A stretch of DNA of 64,000 nt, taken from positions 62,001 through 126,000 of the forward strand of contig NZ_JADQDC010000011.1 in NCBI RefSeq assembly GCF_015694345.1. The letters run 5' to 3'. Position 1 is the first letter of the stretch; the number at the start of each line of letters is the position of its first letter. The notes below the pieces were generated by a model. The model was not told the DNA's origin, ran no database searches, and was given only the letters and a program-made list of their open reading frames with translations. Source of the DNA: Novosphingobium jiangmenense. GTDB taxonomy: Bacteria; Pseudomonadota; Alphaproteobacteria; Sphingomonadales; Sphingomonadaceae. This document shows, one piece after another, positions 17,853 to 25,056 of this stretch. The position numbers and the translations under genes are program-made.

Positions 17853-19321
17853 GCGATGACCTCTGCATCCTCGTGCTGGACGAAGGCACGACCTCTACCC
17901 GCGTGATCCTCTATTCCGCAGCCGGTGACGTCCTCGCCATCGCCCAGGAGGAACTGACCCAATACTACCCCTCCCCCGGCCTCGTCGAACATGACGCCGC
18001 CGAGATCTGGGAGCGCACCCTGCGCTGCGCCCGCGCCATGGTCGAACGCGCCGGCGGTCCTTCGCGCATCGCCGGCATCGGCGTGACCAACCAGCGCGAG
18101 ACCGTCGTCGCGTGGGACCGTCAGAGCGGCGATCCCGTGACTCGCGCCATCGTCTGGCAGGACCGCCGCACCGACGAACAGTGCCGCGCTCTTCGTGATG
18201 CCGGCCACGAAGCCGCGATCCAGAAGACCACCGGCCTCCTGCTCGATCCTTATTTCTCCGCCAGCAAGATGGCGTGGATCTTGCGCAATGTGCCGGAAGC
18301 CGCCGCGCTCGGTGACCGCCTCGCCTTCGGCACGGTCGAAAGCTGGCTGGTGTGGAAGCTGACCGGGGGCCTGCACATCTCCGACGTGTCCAACGCCAGC
18401 CGCACCTCACTCTTCCCGCTCGTCGGCAGCACGTGGGACGACGGCCTGTGTGACCTGTTCGGCGTGCCCCGCTCCGCGCTCCCCGAAGTCGTCCCCAGTG
18501 CGGGCGCGTTCGGGCGCACCCTGCCGGACATGTTCGGCGCACCCATTGCCATCACCGGCCTTGCCGGAGACCAGCAGGCCGCGACTATCGGCCAAGGCTG
18601 TTTTGCCAAAGGCGAGGCCAAGGCCACTCTCGGCACCGGCGCATTCATCCTCTCGAACATGGGCATCACCCCGCCACTTTCCACGCACCGCCTGCTCGGC
18701 ACCGTGCTGTGCGAGCTGGACGGCGTGCGGACCTACGCGCTCGAAGGCTCGGTCTTTGCCGCTGGCAGCGTGATCAAGTGGCTGCGCGACAGCCTCGGCA
18801 TGCTGTCAAGCTCCGCCGAAAGCGAGACGCTGGCCCGCTCGGTGCCAGACAGCGCCGGCGTCGTCTTCGTCCCCGCGCTCTCAGGGCTGGGCGCGCCCTA
18901 CTGGCAGCCTGAAGCCCGCGCCAGCGTGACCGGCCTGACCTTCGCCGCCAGCCGCGCCCACATCGCCCGCGCTGCCCTCGAATCCATCGCCCACGTCTTC
19001 CACGACCTCGCCCGCGCCTACGCGGCCGACGGTGCGGGATGGGAAGTGCTGCGCCTCGACGGCGGCATGAGCGCCAACGACTGGCTGGCCCAGGACATCG
19101 CCAACGTCCTCGGCTTGCGCTGCGAGAGGCCCACCGATGTCGAAACCACTGCCCGCGGCGCCGCCATCCTCGCTGCCATCGGTGCCGACTTGTTCCCCGA
19201 CCTCAACGCCGCTCGCAGCTTCGTATCGCGCACAGACGTGTTCGAGCCGCGCATGGGCGAGGTCGAGCGGGGCGAGCGTCTTGTCGCCTGGCGTGCCGCG
19301 ATCGGGATGCCTCGCGACTGA
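17849..19321 (+). CDS. glpK: Glycerol kinase
   Basis: A 490-residue FGGY-family kinase. DEGTTSTRVILYS is the N-terminal phosphate-1 motif, GVTNQRETVVAWD and IVWQDRRT the substrate region, GLAGDQQAATIGQGC the phosphate-2 motif, and LRLDGGMSANDWLAQ the adenosine region. It phosphorylates glycerol to glycerol-3-phosphate, the substrate of the adjacent GlpD. The ATG at 17849 overlaps the glpD TGA by 4 bases. No glpF facilitator and no GlpR-type DeoR repressor is nearby, so glycerol entry and control are handled elsewhere. Confidence 0.95.
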   Translation: MSDDLCILVLDEGTTSTRVILYSAAGDVLAIAQEELTQYYPSPGLVEHDAAEIWERTLRCARAMVERAGGPSRIAGIGVTNQRETVVAWDRQSGDPVTRAIVWQDRRTDEQCRALRDAGHEAAIQKTTGLLLDPYFSASKMAWILRNVPEAAALGDRLAFGTVESWLVWKLTGGLHISDVSNASRTSLFPLVGSTWDDGLCDLFGVPRSALPEVVPSAGAFGRTLPDMFGAPIAITGLAGDQQAATIGQGCFAKGEAKATLGTGAFILSNMGITPPLSTHRLLGTVLCELDGVRTYALEGSVFAAGSVIKWLRDSLGMLSSSAESETLARSVPDSAGVVFVPALSGLGAPYWQPEARASVTGLTFAASRAHIARAALESIAHVFHDLARAYAADGAGWEVLRLDGGMSANDWLAQDIANVLGLRCERPTDVETTARGAAILAAIGADLFPDLNAARSFVSRTDVFEPRMGEVERGERLVAWRAAIGMPRD

Positions 19322-19356
19322 TCCAGTTCGGAAATCGTGCCGCCCGGCGCGCTGCC

Positions 19357-19908
19357 CTAGTGGTTCAACAGGTTCTCGACTGCATTTGCCGCTCCCTTGG
19401 CGGCATCCATGCCACAACAGATTTCGACAAGCGCCAGCCCGTCAACGAAGGCAAGGATCGCCATAGCCGTGGCATCGCGGTCAGCTCCATCGGCCATATC
19501 GAGCCGCGCGACGATCCAATCGCGAAATCCGGCGATGATCGTGGCGGCAAGCGTGGTGTAGGGTTCCTCCTGCCGCGCCGCCGCGACAATCTCGACCCAG
19601 ACCCTGAACACCGGTCGCATGTCCTCGCGCATCGTCAACCGTGACAGCTGCGCCAGAAGCGTGTGCGGCGGCAAGGTTGTGCCTTCGGGCACTAGCTCGG
19701 CGAGCGCGCCGGCAAGGCTCGCCGCTACGCGCTCGATCGCGGCCGACAGCACGGCAGCCTTGTCGGGGAAGTAGTAGAGCAGCATCCTGTCGCTCACCCC
19801 GGCCGCGCTCGCCAATTGCCGCAGGCTGGTCTGCGACAAGCCCGTTTCGAGCAGATGACCGGCAAGCAGGTTCACCACCTTCTCGCGCTGTTCTTCCCTG
19901 ACGCTCAT
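19357..19908 (-). CDS. TetR-family transcriptional regulator
   Basis: A 183-residue regulator. The N-terminal TetR HTH reads SQTSLRQLASAAGVSDRMLLYYFPDKAAVL (residues 24-53, quoted in part). The all-helical C-terminal ligand domain has no motif I can match to a ligand. It converges on glpK and diverges from a small membrane protein gene. Two TGTAGC-N4-GCTACA sites lie immediately upstream, 10-52 bases from its start, which strongly suggests autoregulation and control of the divergent genes. Confidence 0.9.
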   Translation of the reverse strand: MSVREEQREKVVNLLAGHLLETGLSQTSLRQLASAAGVSDRMLLYYFPDKAAVLSAAIERVAASLAGALAELVPEGTTLPPHTLLAQLSRLTMREDMRPVFRVWVEIVAAARQEEPYTTLAATIIAGFRDWIVARLDMADGADRDATAMAILAFVDGLALVEICCGMDAAKGAANAVENLLNH

Positions 19909-19917
19909 CCCACCTCT

Positions 19918-19960
19918 TGTAGCACCTGCTACATCCTGCTAGTCTGTAGCGAGTGCTACA
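19918..19960. promoter_or_regulatory. Twin TetR-type operators, TGTAGC-N4-GCTACA
   Basis: Two exact copies of TGTAGC-N4-GCTACA occur at 19918-19933 and 19945-19960. Their centres are 27 bases apart. They lie in the divergent region between the TetR gene and the membrane-protein gene. Perfect 6-base arms in both copies, with different 4-base centres, indicate selection on the arms. They are the probable operators of the adjacent TetR protein. Confidence 0.8.
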
Positions 19961-20038
19961 GAATCTCGCGTGCAGCAATCCCGGCCGCGCAAACCTTCAC
20001 CGCCCTGCTACGCGGGATTGGGCAAGAGGAGCAACATT

Positions 20039-20383
20039 GTGGTCGCATTGCGTGCGTTTCTGCTGCTTTGGCTCTCGCTGATGGTGGCCTACACCGTCAT
20101 GGTCGTTGCCGGTCATGGCCTGGATTTCCTCTCACCTTTCAGCGCTGCAGTGGCCCGCTTCGGATGGGAAGGCCAGTTCAGCCTCGACCTCGCAGGATTC
20201 CTCATCCTCACCGCAATCTGGATCGCGTGGCGCCACGGCATGTCCGCGATCGGGGTGCCGATCGCCGTGCTGATGGTGTCCGCCGGGATGATCGGGGTGT
20301 CGCTCTATCTGCTGCTGGCCAGCGTGGCGGCGCGAGGCGACGTGAAAGTCCTGCTGCTTGGCGCGCAGACGAAAGGCGCCTGA
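20039..20383 (+). CDS. Small inner-membrane protein, function unknown
   Basis: A 114-residue protein with three hydrophobic segments (LLLWLSLMVAYTVMVV, LAGFLILTAIWIAW, VPIAVLMVSAGMIGVSLYLLLA). The start chosen is GTG at 20039, preceded by AAGAGGAG at a good ribosome-binding distance. A longer frame to 19970 would run toward the operator region. I do not recognise the family. It is divergent from the TetR gene and 38 bases before the epoxide-hydrolase-like gene, so the two are probably co-regulated by that repressor. Confidence 0.7.
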   Translation: MVALRAFLLLWLSLMVAYTVMVVAGHGLDFLSPFSAAVARFGWEGQFSLDLAGFLILTAIWIAWRHGMSAIGVPIAVLMVSAGMIGVSLYLLLASVAARGDVKVLLLGAQTKGA

Positions 20384-20421
20384 AACCTTGAGAATCGGAT
20401 TTCCGGAGCAGAGGCTTGTCC

Positions 20422-20811
20422 ATGAGCGAAGATGCTGCTGACGCAACCAGAACTGTCATGGCGTTCCTCAAGGCCATGGAAACGCTCGATTATGATCGCG
20501 CAGTGATGCTGGTTGCCGACGATTGCGAGTACACCAATCCACCGCCGATCGGCACCGTTACCGGCCCGGCCGGCATCCGCGCCGTGCTTCAACCCTTCTT
20601 CGCCCCGACGCTCGAAAACGAGTTTCGGGTACTGCGCGCGGCCCAATCGGGAGCGGTCGTCTTCACCGAGCGCCTCGACCGACACAAGCTGGCGGATCGC
20701 TGGGTGGAACTGCCCGTCACCGGCGTTTTCGAAGTTCGCGATAGGCAGATAACCTATTGGCGCGATTACTTTAATGCTGCGACGATTCTCTCGCAGTGGC
20801 CGGCTGGCTGA
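20422..20811 (+). CDS. Limonene-1,2-epoxide hydrolase / SnoaL-fold family protein
   Basis: A 129-residue NTF2-like protein. Residues matching the limonene-epoxide hydrolase catalytic set are visible: Tyr and Asn in CEYTNPPP, Arg and Asp in FTERLDRH, and Asp in YWRDYF. The intact Arg/Asp/Asp set suggests an active hydrolase on a small epoxide, not just a SnoaL-like binding protein. The start is ATG at 20422 (MSEDAADA); the TTG six bases earlier is less likely. It follows the small membrane protein gene and its end overlaps a convergent small ORF. Confidence 0.75.
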   Translation: MSEDAADATRTVMAFLKAMETLDYDRAVMLVADDCEYTNPPPIGTVTGPAGIRAVLQPFFAPTLENEFRVLRAAQSGAVVFTERLDRHKLADRWVELPVTGVFEVRDRQITYWRDYFNAATILSQWPAG

Positions 20812-21013
20812 GCCGCATTCCGGCCATTTGATCCACACGTTCCTCGCCCGAGGGGGCCGACGCCCGGAAGGGCAAGTCCTCGTAATCCGGGGTAAATCCG
20901 AGCCGACGATAGAGGTCCGGGCGGAGGTAGGGGAAGGCGTCGCCGGCGTCCTCGTGGACGCGGGCGCATTCGCCCAGGAAGCTGTCGATCGTGCGAAAGA
21001 GGCCGCGTTTCAT
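20771..21013 (-). CDS. Hypothetical 80-residue protein
   Basis: An ATG-started frame encoding MKRGLFRTIDSFLGECARV followed by an acidic, aromatic stretch (FPYLRPDLYRRLGF, YEDLPFRA) and a polar tail. Composition looks like a soluble small protein and not like an antisense shadow. It overlaps the end of the convergent epoxide-hydrolase-like gene by 41 bases. I see no strong ribosome-binding site and recognise no family. If it is not real, 20812-21237 is a non-coding stretch that holds the 11-base repeats and terminator below. Confidence 0.5.
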   Translation of the reverse strand: MKRGLFRTIDSFLGECARVHEDAGDAFPYLRPDLYRRLGFTPDYEDLPFRASAPSGEERVDQMAGMRLSQPATARESSQH

Positions 21014-21133
21014 GGTTTGCCATTTGTGTGCGGGAATGCGCGCAAAACCCTTGCTACCAACCGGCTGAGTCGGGCCAACGCATTCTGATTTCGTCAAAAA
21101 CCGGCAATATGCGGGCCAATTGCACCCAAATCC

Positions 21134-21213
21134 AACTCTCGCGAACTCCAGGGCAACTCCCCCCGGACTCCCCCATAACTCCCCCGCAACTCTCCGGGGC
21201 AGAGCCGCAACTC
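21134..21213. repeat. 11-base periodic AACTC array
   Basis: AACTC or a one-base variant occurs at 21134, 21144, 21155, 21166 (GACTC), 21177, 21188 and 21209. The spacing is 10, 11, 11, 11, 11 and 21 bases, and most intervening bases are C-rich. The period equals one helical turn, so all copies face the same side. It lies between the phosphodiesterase gene end and the small ORF start. It may be a binding array or a decayed minisatellite; the sequence does not decide. Confidence 0.6.
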
Positions 21214-21223
21214 GCCCCGGAGA
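21191..21223 (-). terminator. Hairpin terminator after the phosphodiesterase gene
   Basis: TCTCCGGGGC at 21191-21200 and GCCCCGGAGA at 21214-21223 form a perfect 10-base stem with a 13-base loop. The hairpin begins 15 bases past the stop of the leftward phosphodiesterase gene. No T-run follows, so termination efficiency is uncertain. Confidence 0.6.
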
Positions 21224-21237
21224 CGGGAGGGCAAGGA

Positions 21238-22596
21238 TCACTCGCCGATCGTCAGCGCCGAACTTTGCGCATCGGGCAACTTCGTCCCCATCACTCTGGC
21301 AAGCGTGGGAGCGATCGAACGCATGTCGATCTCGCCCAGATTGCGTCCCTTGGCTACGCCCTTGCCCATCACGAGGAAGGTCGAGCGCATCTCGGGCAGG
21401 GCGGGAAAGTAGCCGTGCATGCCCTTGTAGCGCGAAGGCCTGGCAAGCGGTGCGTCGGCGGCGAAGTTCCCCGCCAGAGCGCCCGGCTTGAGATCGACAT
21501 AGAAGCTGGCCTGCGGGTTGCCGCCGAGCCTGGCGATTTCCGCCTTGCCGATGACCTTGGCGATCTTCGCCGAGGGATCGGCGGCAAGCTTCTCCAGCAG
21601 CGCGCCGACCATGCCGGTGAGCGCCGCGTCGTGAGGCCGGGCGAGGACGACGGCGATGGAGCCGCCCGAGGGCCAGGGCATCGCGTCCCACGAGCTGACC
21701 TTGCCGTCGGCGCCGAGCTTGATCAGGCCAGCGTCGATGAAGGGGCGGAAGAGGTTCACTTCGGTGTCGGTGGCGACGAAGCCGTGGTCGCTGACCAGCG
21801 CGATGGTGGCGTCGGGACGCGAGGCCAGTTCGGCTGCGACCAGCTTGCCGACCGCAGCGTCGAGACGTTCGAGCACGGCATTGGCTTCGGCGCTGCCGGG
21901 GCCGTGGAGGTGCTCTTCGTGGTCGAGCGCGGCGAGGTAGACGGTGAGGAAATCGGGCTTCCTCGTCTCGATCAGGCGCACCGCGAACTTCGCGCGGTTC
22001 TCGTCGGCATCGACGCCTTCATTGATGCCATCGGCATAGGCGCCGCAATCGTGTTCGAGCGCGTCGTAGAGGCCTTCGGTGGCGAGCGCGCGGATCAGCT
22101 TGCGGTCGTCAGCATGGCCCGAGCGCCAGATCTGCGGCATGTTCCAGGTGAGCGATTTGACGCCGACGCTGACTGGCCAGTGGACGTTGCCCGTGGTCAG
22201 GCCCGCTGCCTTCGCGGCATCCCACAGCGTCGGCGCGGTGATGTCCTGCGCGTACCAGTACCAGCCGCCGTAGTTGACTTGGCGGGGATCGAAGGTGGTG
22301 TTGCTGACGATGCCGTGCCGTGCCGGAGCGACGCCGGTGATCAGCGTGGTGTGGCTGGGATAAGTGACAGTGGGAAGATTGCCCATGACGCCCGTGGCAT
22401 AGGCGCCTTCCTTTAGGAACCGGCGCAGGTTGGGCACCTTCAGGCCACGCTTGTCCGCTTCGAGCACGTCGCCGGGGCGCAGGCCGTCGATGGAGATGAG
22501 CAGCACGGGTTCGGCCCTTGCGACGACGGGCGCCGTGCTGCCAAGCAGCACGACGCCCGCAATCAGGGCCTTTGCGGGAGCAAGGCCCCGCATCAT
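21238..22596 (-). CDS. Type I phosphodiesterase / nucleotide pyrophosphatase (NPP family), exported
   Basis: A 452-residue alkaline-phosphatase-superfamily enzyme with a signal peptide (VVLLGSTAPVVARA). Metal and catalytic residues are visible: Asp37 in LLISIDGLRPG, the NPP nucleophile Thr78 in PTVTYPSH, Asp/His in AALDHEEHLHG and SDHGF. NPP enzymes hydrolyse nucleotides and phosphodiesters; this one probably releases phosphate from organic phosphodiesters in the periplasm. Its ATG overlaps the TonB receptor stop by one base (TGATG), so they form a transporter-enzyme pair. The upstream promoter region carries Pho-box-like repeats. Confidence 0.9.
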   Translation of the reverse strand: MMRGLAPAKALIAGVVLLGSTAPVVARAEPVLLISIDGLRPGDVLEADKRGLKVPNLRRFLKEGAYATGVMGNLPTVTYPSHTTLITGVAPARHGIVSNTTFDPRQVNYGGWYWYAQDITAPTLWDAAKAAGLTTGNVHWPVSVGVKSLTWNMPQIWRSGHADDRKLIRALATEGLYDALEHDCGAYADGINEGVDADENRAKFAVRLIETRKPDFLTVYLAALDHEEHLHGPGSAEANAVLERLDAAVGKLVAAELASRPDATIALVSDHGFVATDTEVNLFRPFIDAGLIKLGADGKVSSWDAMPWPSGGSIAVVLARPHDAALTGMVGALLEKLAADPSAKIAKVIGKAEIARLGGNPQASFYVDLKPGALAGNFAADAPLARPSRYKGMHGYFPALPEMRSTFLVMGKGVAKGRNLGEIDMRSIAPTLARVMGTKLPDAQSSALTIGE

Positions 22597-24890
22597 CAGA
22601 AGCCTGCCTTGAGCGAGACGAAGACCTGACGCGGCGCGCCCGCAAGCAGGGTCTGGTTGTCACCGCTGAAGCCGAAGCCGTTGGACCCGATCGTGGCGAC
22701 ATAGCGCTTGTCGAACAGGTTCACGGCGTTGAGCTGAAGCTCGATCGGCTGGCGCTGGCCGATGTCGAGACGATAGCCGATGGTGGCATCGACCAGTGCG
22801 CGGCCGGGCACCGACTTGTCGTTGAGGTAGGTGAAGTAGCGCTTCGACATGTAGTTGACGCCCACGCGGCCGAACACGGTGGTGCTGTCATAGGACAGTT
22901 CGCCGCGCAACAGGTGCTTGGGGGTATCGACCACGGTCTTGCCCTTGGTGGCGCGGATCGTGGTGGTGCCGCCTGCGGTGATCACCACGTCATCGCGGTA
23001 GGTGGTGTCGTTGTAGCTGTACGACGCAAAGGCGCCGAAACCGCCGGGCAGCTTGACGTCCACCGCCGCTTCAAGCCCAAGCGCGCGGACGTTGCCCACG
23101 TTCTGCAGCACGTTGGCCGAGCCGACGATCCCGACCGAGGTGGGGATCACCAGCAACCGGTCGCGGAAGTTGACGTAGTAACCCGCGAGCGACGCGTTGA
23201 TCACGCCCGAGTTGTAGCGCAGGCCCGCTTCGTAGGTGTCCGAGCTTTCGGGCTTGAGCGTGTCCTTGATCGCGTTGAACCCGGCCTGCGATGTCGAGAA
23301 CGGACCGCTGGTGGCCGAGGCCTGATAGGCGCGGGTGACCTGAGTGAAGCCGGCGAAGGCTTCGAGGCCGTTGCCCAGCTTGTAGTTGAGGCCGGCGTGG
23401 GGCTGGAACCAGTCCTCGACCTTGATCTGCCCGGTGGCGAGGCCGCTGAGGTTGACCTTGGCCTTGGAGGTGGTGTCGACCGAGAAGCCCTTCCAGCCGA
23501 GGTTCAGCTTGAGATCGCCAAGGTCGATATCGTCGGTGACGTAGTACTGGATGGTGTCGGTCTCGAAACCGATCGACCACTGCGTGAAGAACGGGCCTTC
23601 CTGGAACTTCAGGTGATCGCGCCCGGCATTGGCGCGGCTTTCGTAGGCGTAGAAGCGGCGCGACTGGATGAAGTCGTTGTTTTCGTACCAGCCGCCGACG
23701 GTGAACTTGTTCATGCCGAGATCAGCGGCGAGAGAAGCGAACACGCCCTTGCGCTTGATATCGTATTCGGTGGTGCGCAGCGCCATCGGTACGCCCGAGG
23801 GGCTGTTGACGTAAGGCGAACCCCACGTGCCCTGCCCGTCGTTCTCGTGGTAGTAACCCTTGACCTTGAAGGTCAGCCTGTCGCCCAGCGGCGCGGTCAG
23901 ACCGATGGCGCCGAGCGTGTCCTTGCGCAGGCCCGAAGCATCGTAATAGGCATCGTCGGCGCTGGTGATCGGCGAAGGATAGGTGGTGCCGGCGGCGGGG
24001 TTGAGCGGCGTGGTGCCGGTATCGCCACGATTGGCGGCGATGTCGGCCACCTTGATCGCATCGGCATAGCGCGAGGGGCCGAAGTTGTCCCAGTCATAGC
24101 CGAGGCGACCGATCTGTTCGAGGCTGAGATCCTGATAGTCCTGCTCGGCGCGGTCGGAGTAGCTGATGTAGCCGTCGAGCGTGGCACCGCCCAAGGGCAT
24201 CACGGCCTTGGCGTTGAGCATCAGGGTGCGCTGCTTGCCATCGCCCTTCCACTTCTTGCCGTCCTGATACTGCAGCGAGCCGAAGGCGCGGAAGCCGTCG
24301 GCGCTGCCGAAGGCGAGGCGCACGAAGCCGCGATAGGTCTGTTCCGAACCATAGGAACCGCTCAGGTCCGCGCCGAGTACGTCCTTGGGGTCGATCGAGA
24401 AGAATTCGAGCGTGCCGCCGAGGTTGTTGGTCGACTGCGTGGTGATCGAACCCGAACCCTGGCTGACGCGGGTGACGCCGATGTTCTCGGGGCTGATCGC
24501 ACGGCTGATGTGCAGGCCGTTGGCGTTGCCGTAGGACATGTCGCCGAGCGGAATGCCGTCGAGATTGAAGCCCAACTGGTTCTGGTTGAAGCCGCGAATG
24601 GTGACGCGGGTCGACCATTCATAGTTGCCGAACGCGTCGGCCGACTGGAAGTTGACCGAAGGGAGCTTCTCGATCGCCTTCAAGGGGCTGGTGCCCGAGG
24701 CGAGGATGGTGAGCTCCTGCGTCGACAGCTCCTGGACCTGGCGGGTCTGGCCGGTGCCGAGCACGACGATTTCCGCAGTTGCGGAGTCAGCGGGGGCGGC
24801 GGTCTCGGCAGCAGGCGCGGCTTCTTCCGCGGCAAAGGCAGGAGCAGCGATGAGCGAAGTGCTGGCAAGCAGCACGGCGACGATACGCAT
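22596..24890 (-). CDS. TonB-dependent receptor paired with NPP phosphodiesterase
   Basis: A 764-residue precursor: signal peptide ending APAFAAE, TonB box-like AEIVVLGTG at about residue 40, plug with VTIRGFNQNQLGFNLDGIPLG, and a barrel ending KAGF. GAGGGAAA precedes the ATG. The plug region QGSGSITTQSTNNLGGTLEF lacks the more common GKNT sequence of siderophore-type receptors. Coupling to the phosphodiesterase and an upstream Pho-box array suggests that it imports an organophosphate under phosphate starvation. The ligand is unknown. Confidence 0.92.
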   Translation of the reverse strand: MRIVAVLLASTSLIAAPAFAAEEAAPAAETAAPADSATAEIVVLGTGQTRQVQELSTQELTILASGTSPLKAIEKLPSVNFQSADAFGNYEWSTRVTIRGFNQNQLGFNLDGIPLGDMSYGNANGLHISRAISPENIGVTRVSQGSGSITTQSTNNLGGTLEFFSIDPKDVLGADLSGSYGSEQTYRGFVRLAFGSADGFRAFGSLQYQDGKKWKGDGKQRTLMLNAKAVMPLGGATLDGYISYSDRAEQDYQDLSLEQIGRLGYDWDNFGPSRYADAIKVADIAANRGDTGTTPLNPAAGTTYPSPITSADDAYYDASGLRKDTLGAIGLTAPLGDRLTFKVKGYYHENDGQGTWGSPYVNSPSGVPMALRTTEYDIKRKGVFASLAADLGMNKFTVGGWYENNDFIQSRRFYAYESRANAGRDHLKFQEGPFFTQWSIGFETDTIQYYVTDDIDLGDLKLNLGWKGFSVDTTSKAKVNLSGLATGQIKVEDWFQPHAGLNYKLGNGLEAFAGFTQVTRAYQASATSGPFSTSQAGFNAIKDTLKPESSDTYEAGLRYNSGVINASLAGYYVNFRDRLLVIPTSVGIVGSANVLQNVGNVRALGLEAAVDVKLPGGFGAFASYSYNDTTYRDDVVITAGGTTTIRATKGKTVVDTPKHLLRGELSYDSTTVFGRVGVNYMSKRYFTYLNDKSVPGRALVDATIGYRLDIGQRQPIELQLNAVNLFDKRYVATIGSNGFGFSGDNQTLLAGAPRQVFVSLKAGF

Positions 24891-24968
24891 GGTGAATTTC
24901 CCTCATAGACCACATCGGTGTGGCGAGGGCCTGCTAGGCGCGCGCTGTTGCAGGATGATGGAGATTCG

Positions 24969-25008
24969 CGGTCAGATCAGAGACATATCTTTGACGAACG
25001 ATTGACAG
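24969..25008 (-). promoter_or_regulatory. Pho-box array before the TonB/phosphodiesterase operon
   Basis: Reading leftward, four 7-base units occur at exact 11-base spacing: CTGTCAA (25008-25002), TCGTCAA (24997-24991), ATGTCTC (24986-24980) and CTGACCG (24975-24969). The first two form a 7-4-7 PhoB site and the others are weaker matches. PhoB sites are direct repeats close to CTGTCAT with 4-base spacers, and multiple units are common. The array starts about 80 bases upstream of the receptor ATG. Confidence 0.7.
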
Positions 25009-25026
25009 CAATCATCCGGAACCTGA

Positions 25027-25044
25027 CTGTCACGCGACTGTAAC
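25027..25044 (+). promoter_or_regulatory. Pho box before ppk
   Basis: CTGTCAC-GCGA-CTGTAAC is a 7-4-7 direct repeat close to the PhoB consensus. It ends 12 bases before the ATG at 25057. That is tight for a -10 element plus ribosome site, and it favours translation from the GTG at 25090, which has AGGGGAAAG upstream. The site is divergent from the Pho array of the neighbouring TonB operon. Confidence 0.7.
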
Positions 25045-25056
25045 GCAGGATGCGCA

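Noticed and set aside
22518..24908. Long rightward open frame opposite the TonB receptor gene
   Set aside because: It lies wholly antisense to a gene with clear receptor motifs. Its product is Val/Gly/Arg-rich with no domain, as expected from high-GC antisense frames.
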